Origin: Tolypeutes matacus
Lineage: Eukaryota > Chordata > Mammalia > Cingulata > Chlamyphoridae
Length of the DNA: 64,000 nt
Reading direction: 5' to 3'
Assembly: GCA_026826555.1 (NCBI GenBank)
Contig: JAKSZT010054308.1
Location: forward strand, 3,464,743-3,528,742
Each line of letters opens with the position of its first letter. Within the stretch, counting starts at the first letter, position 1. This document shows, in pieces, positions 1-11,010 of the stretch. The position numbers were made by a program, and so were the translations under genes. The notes below the pieces were generated by a model. That model saw nothing but the letters and a program-made list of their open reading frames with translations, did not search any database and had not been told where the DNA came from.

Positions 1-163
1 GGAACAAGCACACCCTGTAGAATGCTACCTAACACCCTTTCCTTTTCGTCTTTTGTATCCAAGACTTACTCTAAGTGCCTTTTTCCCCACAGCACCTAGA
101 GAAAAAGAACTATGTCTCCTCCTTGGGATATTTTGCTTTTCCCCCCACATAGTTAACACCTAC

Positions 164-308
164 TTGTCCTCTGCTTTGGTGAAGAAGATCTTATTCTGGG
201 GATTCTTTGCCTTCAGGGAACATACAGGAAGTAGCTCTGGGTACATGAAAACCTTGCTTGTGGCCAGGATCCAAGCCACTTGTTTTGGCAAACAGGGAAA
301 TTCATTGG
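164..308 (-). CDS. GON4L: GON4L exon, last visible (145 nt)
   Basis: CC completes Ala, then [48 protein letters not shown] with the final Asn codon split after AA before a GTAGGTG donor. Acceptor TTCTTATAG. The FTKAED motif is, by family knowledge, the start of a Myb/SANT-like helix that continues in the next exon, which lies outside the window. The exon therefore leaves in phase 2. Asn and Phe replace Asp and Val in the human NPQDKIVF stretch as I remember it. Confidence 0.95.
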
Positions 309-1503
309 CTATAAGAAAAAATCCGTGATAAATGGAATTTTAGAACAAAAGAAGGCTTCTGAATCCATTTCTGCATTTAGTTAGAGCCATGCTTTTATAA
401 CTTAATGCTCTCTCACCACCCTTCCCCCACCCTCCCAAAAGTTTCCACCATCTTTTTCAACCTCACAAATCCCTAAAGGGCATCCCATTCAATGCCAATA
501 AAAGTTGACTCTCTTATTCTTTCCGATGTGAAACAAACAGGTTAAGTAGCACAAACACTTAAAAAGCACCTAGCCTGGCACATTAGTGTATGCTCAAAAA
601 ATTGTATCTTTTTCCCCCTTTAAATCATTGAAGGATAAGTGAGCTTCAACAATGCTTTCTTTCTTCCAGGATAAAACTCCAAGTTCCTTTATCCCCCTCA
701 CAAATCTGGTGTTCCACATTTTATTTGACTTGATTCTTACTTAACTTTTATTAAGTTCTCCCAGTTTTCTCCTGAGGATGGGAAGGAAAAAAATATAAGA
801 GAAATGAGACAATTCAGTCTCATTCTTTTCAGTCTTCTTGCCTAAGTCTCTCAATTCAGGTACCTCTGCCTTTCTAGAGACAAGCACTATTGTACCCATA
901 TTTCTCCTTTCAAACTTTTTTTTTTTTAATCCCTGAGGAAAAAACATAGGGGACTAGATAAATAAGTTGGTACTATGGTTTGTGTTAAATGAGGTTTTCA
1001 ATACAACATATACTTATTAAAGTAATTTGGGATCAGTGTCTATAACATCATGCACATGAATTTAACTATAAAAGAGTCAGGGATTTAAAATGAAATCCAA
1101 AGACAAACCAAAATTCAGAACAAACCACAACTAATTTGCTAAACGAAGAAAGAAATCAGAAGCAAATATCTGGTTTAAGGGAAAAGCAAACAAATTAAAT
1201 GTTTTCTTAAAAAGTACTAAACCAATGCAAGGTAGAAACCAAACCTGCAAACCTTTAAAATACTGAACCCGACAAAAGTATAACATCTCTAATTTGTGCC
1301 TAATACCCAAAACAACATTTCATTCAAAATGGAGATGCTACTTCCATTGGGAAATAGAATGAGTTGATCTTAATGACGAAGAGAGTAAAAATCTCAGCAC
1401 AACCAGACTTTACACCACTTGACTTCCTTCTTTACCATACCCTAGATTATCTTGATCTCACTCCTAACACTTACCTTCTCAAGTCTATCTAAAATCCAAT
1501 TCT
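309..1503. other. intron, no recognised element
   Basis: AT-rich intron sequence between two GON4L exons. A stretch near 540-600 (AAAAAGCACCTAGCCTGGCA) resembles the end of an old MIR element but is too short to be sure. Nothing else is recognisable. Confidence 0.6.
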
Positions 1504-1602
1504 GGGGGACGGATGTGGCTCAAATGGCTGGGTGTCCGTCTCCCATAAGGAGGAACCCGGGTTCGATACCCGGGACCTCCTGGTAATAATAATAATTTAA
1601 AA
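1504..1602 (+). repeat. tRNA-derived SINE (short monomer, DAS type)
   Basis: Contains GGATGTGGCTCAAATGG and GGGTTCGATACCCGGG, i.e. box A-like and box B-like blocks, followed by an A-rich tail. It is flanked by the 13-bp direct repeat aaaatccaattct (1491-1503 and 1603-1615), the target duplication of its insertion. Confidence 0.92.
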
Positions 1603-1881
1603 AAAATCCAATTCTTAGCTCTCAGCCCCACATCTTTACTCCCCCATACTGGTCCTGTCCACTGTCTCCACCCCTTACCGAAGCCTCAAAATTGTCATGT
1701 AATTCCAGAACTTAGATCATTGAATATAAAGGGAAGATAAAAGAGAGAAGGAAGAAAGTGCAAAATACTGCCTTTTCCATGCCTAGGAAATTATCTGTGG
1801 AAGAAGACTCCCATCTCTCACTACAAAAAACAAACAAACAAACAAATAAAAAACATTGAAATTGACATATCTGTCCCCTAC

Positions 1882-2053
1882 CAGTCTTCTTGACAGTTTT
1901 ACGAGGACTCCAGTCAATGCTGACATGTGTGTTGAAATCTTCAATTAGCTGCATAGCTCCCATCAGGTTACAAGGTTGGAATAAGGTTTGAAATTTGGGG
2001 TTGAACTGTTGGTGAAGAGCGATGGAGCTTTGAGCAAAGGTTCCCAGCTCTTT
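1882..2053 (-). CDS. GON4L: GON4L exon (172 nt)
   Basis: [56 protein letters not shown], then T and one base G before a GTAGGGG donor. Acceptor TTTTCCCAG. It is 57 codons plus one base; the next exon supplies CC to make Ala. Trp replaces the Cys I remember in SIDCSPRK. The region is strongly conserved in the family and predicted helical by composition. Confidence 0.96.
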
Positions 2054-2356
2054 CTGGGAAAAAACAGGACACAAATAAGATCCAGACCATGAATACCAGT
2101 AGCCCTTAGCCTCTGTGCGAGAAACTATCCTTCTTACTACAGCGTAAAAACAGGTAAAAATCATTATAGAGTCTTTCTTGATGAACATTACTTCATTAAG
2201 ATTACTTTTTTCGCTGAGTGCTCAGATATTCAGGAATTAGGTTTGTAATACACTCGTTTTGTTATGGTTTTATTTTTAGGCTGAGTGTTCCTCAGACTTT
2301 TAGATATATGGTCTAGCACCATAGCTAGAATTAAGGCGCTCAAGAATGAGGCTGGT

Positions 2357-2437
2357 GGGAGTGGATGTAGCTCAGTGGTTGAGCACCTGCTTCCCATGTA
2401 TGAGGTCCTGGTTCAATCCCCAGTACTTCCTTAAAAA
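2357..2437 (+). repeat. tRNA-derived SINE (short monomer)
   Basis: GTGGATGTAGCTCAGTGG plus GGTTCAATCCCCAGTACTTCC and a short A tail. The near-identical 15-bp repeats at 2342-2356 and 2438-2452 (one mismatch) are its target duplication, so it is older than neighbouring copies with perfect duplications. Confidence 0.9.
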
Positions 2438-2727
2438 AAGAATGAGACTGGTTATTATTTATTTATTTATTTTGGGGTGGAGTGTCTTTTGGTTTCTTTG
2501 AATAATAGCTAGAACAAGGTATTCCTCTGAACACAAATGGAGGTGAGTACCCACTGTTACCCACCAAGAAAGCCTGATATATTAGCAAACATATTACTAG
2601 AACTCTCAAGAGACTGAACTAAGCAGCACAGAATATACTCATTATTTGCCACAAAGCTCAGATTTTATAGGGTTTAAAATTTCAAAATTAAAAGCTTTTC
2701 CTCCAAAATACTTAAAAGCATCATGAG

Positions 2728-2929
2728 TGGGAAGCGGCTGTGGCTCAATCAGTAGGGCTCCCGTTTACCATATGGGAGGCCCCGGGTTCGGTTCCCGGGG
2801 CCTCCTGGTGAAGGCAAGCCCGCCCGCACGGCGTGGTTAGCTGACCCAGCGAGCACAAGCAGCAAGGGGGGGATAAATGAATAAATAAATAAAATCTTTA
2901 AAAAATAATAATAAAATAAAAAAAAAAAA
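2728..2929 (+). repeat. tRNA-derived SINE (200-bp form with GC-rich body)
   Basis: Head with GCTGTGGCTCAATCAG, box B GGGTTCGGTTCCCGGGG, then a GC-rich body (GAAGGCAAGCCCGCCCGC), AGCAAGGGGGGGATAAATGA and a taaa-rich tail. A perfect 15-bp target duplication, taaaagcatcatgag, lies at 2713-2727 and 2930-2944, showing a recent insertion. Confidence 0.94.
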
Positions 2930-3292
2930 TAAAAGCATCATGAGCAAAATTAATCCTATATACAAAACACTGGTATTGAACCTAATGCATGGGTGAAGAA
3001 TTAAATATCTATAAAAAGAATAGCAGTACAAAAACCTAACAGTCAAGATATATCAAAAAATGAGGCAGAGGACTCAACAAAATGTCAGAGAGACAATTCT
3101 GAGAAAATTGAATACATTCTCTATCCTTTCATGGAGATCAGTAGCTTATGTTTCTCTTAGCAAACATGGAAAAAAGTAGAGTTATCTACCAAAAACATCC
3201 CAGAACGAAGAATAAATGTAAGTTAGGATGGGTGAATAACTGTGAGAAATGACTTATCAAGTATTTGGGGTTAGGAATATATAGAGCCTTAC

Positions 3293-3379
3293 AAGAAATA
3301 TCCTGGTGGTACTGGCTTCGGAATTGAGACTGGGGTTGGAGCTGGCAAGAAGGTGGATTTGTGTCAAGAGCTGAACATG
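3293..3379 (-). CDS. GON4L: GON4L exon (87 nt)
   Basis: Twenty-nine codons, [18 protein letters not shown] then [11 protein letters not shown], phase 0 on both sides, acceptor TTCCCCAG and donor GTAAGGC. His for Tyr in QIHLL and Ser for Thr/Asn at two sites are the only clear differences from the human sequence I remember. It continues the helix begun by QMQQ in the preceding exon. Confidence 0.95.
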
Positions 3380-3847
3380 CTGGGGAAGGAAAGTAAAGAA
3401 ATATATGTTATGATGTTGTCATTTCAAGAACCCAAACAGATCTTACCACAATGTTTGCAACTTTATCACACCTATTTTGCTTGCTGGAGAGACTATGAGA
3501 ATGACACAGTATCTTAGCATGAACTTCTCAGATATGTTTGACTTGAGCAAGAGCCAGAGGAATCTCAGAGGGACTGAGATTAGAAAGGGGAAAAAACTAC
3601 TGCAGGCTGTTAAATTTCAGAATGGATGACTAAGACTCTGAAATCTGTAATTCTGAATACTATTAGGGTCCTTCATGCATTTTTGCCTGAGCCATAGGGC
3701 AGAAACATGATAGCCATTCAAGGTCCTAATAGATGTGATGAATCAATAGTCCATGGTTTCGATGAGTATGAAAGACACAGCTAATTTTTGGCCTTAGGGT
3801 CAAACTATGGGATGATGCAATATTAACATTACCAAGAAGAGTCTTAC

Positions 3848-4046
3848 CTGCTGCATCTGATGCTGGAGTCTCTTCCTCTGTGCTGTGTCTAGAACCAGAG
3901 TCTGATGAACTTTCTCAGTCTGGGGCTTGACCCTCTCTACCTCCTGCTGCTGTTTGGCTGAAGATTTCTTCATCTTCAATTGTTCAAATAGCTCCTTCAC
4001 TGTCCGATGTTGCTCATTTAGCAAATTGGCCAATGGTTCCTCAAAC
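3848..4046 (-). CDS. GON4L: GON4L exon, helical core (199 nt)
   Basis: G completes Arg, then [59 protein letters not shown] and LQHQMQQ before a GTAAGACTC donor. Acceptor is GGGGATAG. Length 1 + 66 codons. The pattern of spaced Leu/Val residues with Gln, Glu and Lys suggests long amphipathic helices, part of the conserved GON4 core. Residue identity with the family is very high. Confidence 0.96.
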
Positions 4047-4584
4047 CTATCCCCAAGAGAGATGACTGAAATTGAATATTTTCCTACATCTACTCACACA
4101 CAATTATTGCTAATGACAGGTGAAGAGAACCCCAAAATTTCCATCTTCTGATAATCCCCAAACCCACTTTAGCCAACAGTTGAACTCTCAGCCTTATCCA
4201 AATCTTTTCCTAAAGTTGTTAACATAGACTCAAATAACATGATTCTGAATTAGCCCCTTCTTCCCAATCCTTCTACAATCACTCCTCTAAGTATGGAAAG
4301 CAAATTAAACAAAAATCTAGGAGCCAAGAAACATCTGGATAACAAAGTACCCAAAGAGCTTGTGGGAACTTGTCATTCTTGCATCACATTAATTACATTA
4401 ACCATACTGATTACATTAATCTGGGGCGTGCTCTTAACCATGATATAGAATTTCTGAAAGCACAGCATTTGTTCTCTAGTTTACCTGTTACTCCCTTCCC
4501 AGGTCAAGCTTTTCCCACCTACCTAGCCATACAGGCTGCACTGCCTTCCTTTCTTGAAAAGTCAAAGACATTCAAACATGAAGT

Positions 4585-4769
4585 TCGGGAAGTGGCTGTG
4601 GCTCAATTAATAGGGCTCCCGTTTACCATATGGGAGGCCCCGGGTTTGGTTCCCGGGGCCTCCTGGTGAAGGCAAGCCCGCCCGCACGGCATGGTTAGCT
4701 GACCCAGCGAGCACAGGCAGCAAGGGGGGGATAAATGAATAAATAAATAAAAATCTTAAAAAAAAAAAA
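4585..4769 (+). repeat. tRNA-derived SINE (200-bp form)
   Basis: Same subfamily as 2728-2929: GTGGCTCAATTAATAGGG head, GGTTTGGTTCCCGGGG box B, GC-rich body and A tail. Target duplication caaacatgaagt at 4573-4584 and 4770-4781. Confidence 0.93.
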
Positions 4770-5395
4770 CAAACATGAAGTAGGAGGTTTACTGAAATAC
4801 ATGGTAGTTGAAATGAACTATAGAACTGAGAAGTTAGTTCCACTATTACCCTACTATCCTTCATGAAAATACCTTCTTTTGGCTCTTTGAGTCCCTTCCC
4901 CACTCTTCCTAACCCTACCCTCCTATCCTTACCTCCTAAGACACTGTTTACAGGGCTGAAGCAAAAATCTAAATACCTAGCCTGCTAGTTCTTAGGTGAA
5001 GGCATAGCAAGATATTTAAATGACTAAGCACATGCTGATACACTATATAATCAGGGTAAGTCCTGCTCAAGGAGCTATGATGAGCAAGTTTTCCTGTTTT
5101 AAGGAATCCCCTATATATTAAGGCAGCAGTAAAATGATAATTTAAAATTTTAATTGATGATTTTAAATATTTTTAAAAATAATATTTTTCAGTGGCTTCT
5201 GGGGATAAAGATTATATTTCCTTTTATAGTATCTACTACAGGTTTGGGCAAGCACAGGGTAAAAACCTGAAGACCATGGAACTGTCCTCTTTAAGAGAAT
5301 TGAAAATGCTTGATTATCTGTACAATATCAGAGGACCAGAAGAGCAGAAACATAGTTGCAAAAATTGCCTGCATCTGACTTTAATAAGTATTATT

Positions 5396-5490
5396 GGGGG
5401 TCGGATGTGGCTCAACTGGTTGGGCGTCCGTCTCCCATATGGAGGGACCCGGGTTCGATCCCCGTGGACCTCCCGGTAAGAAAAAAAAAA
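5396..5490 (+). repeat. tRNA-derived SINE (short monomer)
   Basis: GGATGTGGCTCAACTGG head and GGGTTCGATCCCCG box B with a plain A tail. Perfect 13-bp target duplication aataagtattatt at 5383-5395 and 5491-5503. Confidence 0.93.
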
Positions 5491-5503
5491 AATAAGTATT
5501 ATT

Positions 5504-6768
5504 TAGCTAGCTGGTAAGGGGAGCACAAATGACTCACTTTCCCCAAGATGTTTTATTTAATCAAAAATTAAACCACGTTTGCATTTCTAACTAAAAGAGA
5601 AGCAGCAGCATCCCATGCAGATTCACTGACTAGCAGAAGGTAACTGATTTGAACAGGGATTTTAAAGGTCCATATAATTCCCAAATATAAAAAATCTATA
5701 CACAGAGTTGATTAGTGATACTGAACTATTTTAAAGCTCAAAAAACCTAGTTATAGTAATCCTGTATTTTATGCATGATTATTCAGTCAACCCACAATGT
5801 CTCTAATAAAATAAATAATAAAAGAAAACCAAAAAAGAATGGTTCCATTCTTCTATCAGAATTTTGTTCTATGAAGTACGGCTTGAAATAAGTGGGTCAA
5901 TTACTGACATTTAGAAATCTTGAGTTTTTGTTGTGATGGTATTTTGGTATTTGTTTTAATGGAATATGACTGATATTTCTGGTTTTATACATTGATTAGT
6001 ACGTTGCCTTTTTTCATTAAACCACAAGGTCCCCGAAGGCCTTGCATTCAGATGGATCCAAAGCTCTTTAGTTAGGTAATGGTGTGAGGTAAAACATGGA
6101 CTGTGAATGTGTTGGCTTTACTTTGTTTCACATATGGAACAAACTATATACTCAACTCTAGTCATTCATCTAAGAAATGGGTTCTACTACTCACAATGAG
6201 TAACAAGTAATTAAAGTACAGATCAATTATGCAAATCCATCACAAAAATAGGTAGAAAAGTCTCTTATTTTCTGGATGGAGCAATAGAAATGCCAACTTT
6301 GTATAAGAAAAGCAGTACGTATATTTCAGAATCCCGGGGCACTATTGCTTCACAGTTTCATCAAGTAATGCCCAAGTCACCGATAAACCTTCATTAATAT
6401 TTATCAGATATTAGTGGCAAATAGGAGAACAAAAGTGACATAACTGGATATTAAGATTTGAGGAAATGTCTGTGGCTGGCCACAAATCCTGCATACCTCT
6501 CCAGCACCACTCACCTGAAGAAGTTGCTGTGGATGCCAGCTACTGTTTTTTCTCCCTTCCCAAACAGATACAGCTTGGTCTATAGCTGCACTGCCCCATA
6601 ACAAGGAGACTTATTTATTTCACAGCCAACTCCACACAAGGTTCTGCACCTTATTTCAGTAACAACAGCTATTTAAGAATGGGAAATTGTTACTGTAATT
6701 TCTGAAAACCTTTTCAGAAATACATTTTTTTTCTCCATTCTAAGTCTCAAGATCTTTGGCTAGCCTAC
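5504..6768. other. intron, no recognised element
   Basis: AT-rich intron between GON4L exons. I see no SINE, L1 fragment or coding signal here; the ORFs over 60 codons are not supported by splice sites or family resemblance. Confidence 0.55.
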
Positions 6769-6872
6769 CGTAGGGCTTGAGGGGTGTTAAAGTTAGGCCG
6801 AGTCTCAGTCACACGATCTTCCTCTTCTGGGCCATCATCTTCCATGTTGGAAAATCCCTTTTCATCTTGGAA
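6769..6872 (-). CDS. GON4L: GON4L exon (104 nt)
   Basis: [20 protein letters not shown], then [14 protein letters not shown], ending CTA CG before a GTAGGC donor. Acceptor is TTTGCTCTCAG. It enters in phase 0 and leaves in phase 2 (34 codons + 2 bases), with the Arg codon completed by the G of the next exon. Lys stands where I remember Met (QDEMGF) and Asp for Glu in EEEER, conservative overall. The donor GTAGGC is atypical at +5. Confidence 0.94.
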
Positions 6873-7463
6873 CTGAGAGCAAAGGAAGAGGATGGTTTTC
6901 ATGGGGAATGGGCCTATGAAAGTCACTCTAGTGGTGAGAAGGGTAAGTATGTACAGTACAGGCCTTTAATAATGCTGGCACCCAGGAAGAGCTCACATGA
7001 CAACCATAACCCCACACATAGGATGACTATTACTCTAGGAAAGAAGTCTCTCAATCAGTCAACTTGCAATGTTAAGGACAGAGAAGAGATAACTCAAAAT
7101 GATCAATCTCTTGTACAGAAATATCTTTTCAAGAGACAGATTTACCATGAAATTAATTATTTGTACTTGGAATAGTCTAAAACAAGTTTGCAATCTCTCA
7201 GGATGCACCAAATGATAGTTGAGGAGGCCATCCAAAAGTCTGAAAATTTGACCAAGAATAACCTTCACGTGGATAATCAAGTGTTTACTTGATAATTAGC
7301 TAAACTAACGTGCTGCTATATTCTTTCCAAGGTGGACTAAAAGGGGAGATAGCTCAGTCAGACCACCCTTCTGAATAAAGCAAGGGTCCCAGGGCCAAAG
7401 GACTGAGCTTCAGGATAATCCACTTTTACCATCCAGAGTTCTCACTTGAGGAACACTACTCAC

Positions 7464-7492
7464 AGTTTCAAATAGCTCTTCCACTTCCTTTT
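7464..7492 (-). CDS. GON4L: GON4L microexon (29 nt)
   Basis: Only 29 bases: AA AAG GAA GTG GAA GAG CTA TTT GAA ACT, giving (K)KEVEELFET, between a TTTCTTGCAG acceptor and a GTGAGTAG donor. Two bases complete the Lys codon begun in the preceding exon, then nine full codons. The human protein as I remember it has four extra residues here (KEVNELMEELFET), so this copy appears 12 bases shorter without a frame change. It was placed because both neighbouring exons need a phase-1 to phase-0 bridge and this is the only segment that supplies it. Confidence 0.87.
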
Positions 7493-8924
7493 CTGCAAGA
7501 AACACAAACAGCGTGTTGTTGGCACAAGTTAGTTTCATTTTGCAATGATGGGGAATTCCATGAAGACAATGTATTGTTTCAGGAAGGGATCTCACAAAAT
7601 CCACATATCTATAATCTTTCATTCATTCTTTCAAAAACATTTACCAAACACCAACTAGGCCCTGGGCCCTGCTTCACAGTTCTCTCAAAGCCTAAATCCT
7701 CAAAGTTTTAACTCTACACTTCTCTTTGATTCCTAGTGTTCTCCTTCCAACCCTTCCTCTAACTTTTGCTATCATAAATTGCCAGATAAATGGAAGATCT
7801 TCTTCATAATGGATATAGTATTATAATCTTAAAAACAAGATGAAAGATGATAAAGCAACAAAATAGAATGTAAGTCCTGAAGGTCTGTGATTACAAAGTT
7901 CTTTTAAGACAGAGAATTATGCTATTTAGGAATACAATAAATGTTTTTGGAAGATCATAAAGCATTCTTTATTACCTGGTCAAGAGCCAATATCTTACTT
8001 TCTTGATGTTGTATATAGGATTCTAGCACAGGGTCATGCATACGCTCAATACAAATCAATGGTTGCTGAAGTATATGATTTTCCATTATTGGTATACCAG
8101 AGACGATGCAATTTTGTAAACAAATGATTCCAGCCAAATCAAGCTATCATAAAAATTGCTTTCAGTGCCTCCAATCCTGTTGTTTTCAACCTACCAAATC
8201 AGTCCACTAATTGGTATGAAATCAAAACAGTTCTTCCAAAAGCTAAATCAGTTTAAATCTCCTGGACCTCCATTTTGATAAAAGCAAACTCAAATCCAAA
8301 GCCCTCCATGATATGAACATGGTATATCTTTTCCACTACCACTCATACACACAACTATATAAACTAATCATTTTTCCAAATATACTTTTTGATATTTCAC
8401 AATTTTATAGTATAGATTTTCTTCTAGCTTGCAATATCCCTCTGTCACCATTTACAAAAAATCTCTTATTCAACCTTCAAAACTAAGACAACACATCTCA
8501 TTTTGTGAATCTCATACACAAGATTATATACTAGTATAGGCCACTAGAGTATGCCTTACACACAAACTATTATAGCACCTATCATTTTACAGTATTTTTC
8601 TGTTTGTATTTCAAACAGAAATACAAAGAGCTGAGCTCTTACAGGGTAAAGGTCAGAGCTGGTTCATCTTAGTATTCCAAGTACACTATGTGTCAAATAG
8701 TAGAGAATCAACATATGACTGAGGGCTGTTTAAATGAAGGACTAAATAGGCTTTCTGGAAGTATATACCTAAATTTAAAGAATTAAAGAAATAAATGGGA
8801 TAAAGGGAACTTAAATGTCTTAACTTGGATGCAGTGAAAACTTCACCTGCAAAAACCTACAATGCAAGTAAAGGTAGGTAGATATGAAAGTCAAGAGCTG
8901 GACTCAAAATGAACAAAGACTCAC
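7493..8924. other. intron, no recognised element
   Basis: AT-rich intron between the microexon and the Asp-rich exon. An open stretch at 7976-8143 is bounded by AG and GT but is out of phase with the gene (see rejected list). A piece near 7621-7680 (ATTCATTCTTTCAAAAACAT) resembles the end of an ancient MIR-like repeat, uncertain. Confidence 0.5.
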
Positions 8925-9026
8925 TAGGGATTCTCACAGCCCGGTCAGTGCGGAAATCCTCTGTGTCTGGTTCATCAAGATCTTCCAGGAAATTATATTC
9001 TGGATCATCATCATCATCTGCCTCAT
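8925..9026 (-). CDS. GON4L: GON4L exon, Asp-rich (102 nt)
   Basis: Begins AT GAG GCA after TTTTTTCCTAG, completing a split Asp codon, then [34 protein letters not shown], and ends with one base A before a strong GTGAGTC donor. A second GT (GTGAGAAT) occurs 12 bases inside the exon after GCT, but using it would leave phase 0 and break the frame, so the outer donor is chosen. Pro replaces the Thr I remember after RAVRI. The exon sits at the left end of the repeat-filled 26.7-kb intron. Confidence 0.93.
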
Positions 9027-10089
9027 CTAGGAAAAAAAAAGTGTTTCAAACACTTATTCCCAACTCTGGACTCATAACAATGGTCAAAAGTTAAGATTTT
9101 CAATACCTCAGGAGTCTGTTTCAATAAAGCATGTTTACAGAATTTCCAGGGAAGATGACAGAGTAGGGAGCTCTAGACTCAGTCCTTCAACCAAAAGAGC
9201 CTCGAAACAGACAAAAACTGTCTGAAACAACAGTTCCGGGGCTCTGAACACTGTACAGAAGAACCCTGTATAGCATCCAGGAAAGAGTGGGAGGAAGAGG
9301 CTAATAATCTACTTAAAGAACAGTGAGTTGTTGTCTCCACACAGCAGCTGATGGTGCCCATCCCCTACTCTCCTGGGAGGCCATCTCGGGGTCTAGTCCC
9401 TGGCTAGCTCACTAGTGACAAGAAGGGACATAAAAATCCTCTTCCCCCAAAACAAGAGTGGGCACACTTTTGATTAGCAAATTTGGATTGCTGGGTCCTG
9501 ACTCTGAACTATTGTTTCATCCTCCTCTGAACAAAGGTGGCAGCAGCCATAGCTTTAATGCCACCCTGGACAGGGGTAGAGGATGTGGAGATTTTAAAGA
9601 TGCAGCAGTGCTTCCTCAGGGCTGCAGGGGGACGGTTAGCTGAAGAGTGGCATATACTGGGCAGGCCAGGAAAGCACAGCTTTGAGGAAGCTGTCAAAGA
9701 GGCTTTTGGCATCCTTCCTGATCCCCTCTCCATGGCATTTTGGAGTCGGTCTGTGCCCTCTTCATAGGTCCCTGGTTGGGAAATACTGACTTGGGAGAGT
9801 CTTCTCCAGGGTGACCCTCCTCCCATAATTTGCCCTCCAGGCAAAAGCAGTTAGAGAGAATAAAAGAAATGTAAAAACCTACAGAGACAAAACAAAAACA
9901 AGCAAAACAGATCAAGATTACCAGAGAAGGAACAAAGGAATGGGAGCTTTCTCCTGAAGATGAGACAATTGCACAAGTTCAATCTTAAAAATTATACCAC
10001 ATATCCAGGGCAAGAATCAGATAAGAAGAGCTAAACAAGTATTAACATGTAAACACTGGCTATTCTAAAGATCTAGAATAAGGGAGACT

Positions 10090-10511
10090 GGGGGGCGGAT
10101 GTGGCTCAAATGGTTGGGCGTCTATCTGCCATATGGAGGGACCTGGGTTCGATCCTCGAGACCTCCCGAAGGTACACGGGCTGCCAGGCTCTGTGTGCCG
10201 CTGAGCTGTCAGGCCCCGAGAGCCATGCAGCAGGATGATGACATAACAGGAGAGAGACAAGACAAGATGCTCCGAAAGCTCCAGAAGCCAGGAGGTGAGG
10301 TGGCATAGGCGGCAGAACACCTCTCTCCTACATCAGAGGTCTCCAGGATCGAATCCTGGTGAAGACTGGAGGAGGAGGATGAGAAGAGATGGCAGGAAAC
10401 AGACACAGAGAATTGCCCAGCGAATAGACACACACACAAAAAAACAGCAAATGGGGAAGGGGAGATTTAAAATGGATAAAGTAAATAAATAAATCTTTAA
10501 AAAAAAAAAAA
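10090..10511 (+). repeat. Two-headed tRNA-derived SINE (type A dimer)
   Basis: First head: GGATGTGGCTCAAATGG and GGGTTCGATCC. It is followed about 190 bp later by a second tRNA-like head with GAGGTGGCATAGGCGGCAG and AGGATCGAATCCTGGTG, then GAGAATTGCCCAGCGAATAG and an A tail. One target duplication, agaataagggagact, at 10075-10089 and 10512-10526 brackets both heads, so they moved as one unit. Copies also occur at 40675-41118 and 63299-63719. Confidence 0.92.
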
Positions 10512-10618
10512 AGAATAAGGGAGACTAAGCTTTAAAGAAGAACCTTAACAAAAAGCCAATCAACAATAAAACCATAGGCAAGAGAAACCAATCTTCAGAA
10601 TAAACTCATCAAGATAAT

Positions 10619-11010
10619 CAGAGGTAAGTGGATGTGGCTCAAACATTTGAGCACCTGCCTACCACATGGGAGGTCCTGGGTGCAGCTCCCAGTGCTTCCT
10701 AAAGAAGACAAGCAAGACAGAAAACTTACCTGATGGGCTGGAGCAGTTAGCTGACCCAGCAAGATAATGCAGCAAGATGACGTAACAAAGAAACACAACA
10801 AGGAAACACAAATAGAGATATGAGATAACAAGTAGGAGTGGAGATGGCTGAAGCCATTGGGCGCCTCTCTCTCACATGGGAGGTCCCGGGTTTGGTTCCC
10901 AGTGTCTCCTAAAAAGAAGATGAGCACACAATGAACAGACACAGAGAGCAGACAGCAAATGAAAACAACATTTAAATAAATTAATAAATTAATTAATTTA
11001 AATAAATAAA
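10619..11010 (+). repeat. Two-headed tRNA-derived SINE (type B dimer)
   Basis: First head with GTGGATGTGGCTCAAACATT and CCTGGGTGCAGCTCCCAG; second head from about 10835 with GGAGATGGCTGAAGCCATTG and CCGGGTTTGGTTCCCAG; ends in a (taaa)-rich tail. Short target-like repeats (ataatcaga and gtaatcaga) flank it. It is the same architecture as 25063-25424, 39396-39730, 45422-45813 and 59886-60244. Confidence 0.85.

Noticed and set aside
7976..8143. A 168-base open segment on the minus strand bounded by AG and GT, resembling a cassette exon
   Set aside because: Its open frame is phase 0, but the flanking exons require phase 1, in which it meets TGA at once. No family resemblance to GON4L.
9458..9915. 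Overlapping ORFs on both strands around 9458-9915
   Set aside because: They lie in L1 5'UTR sequence and have no coding resemblance; both strands are open by chance.
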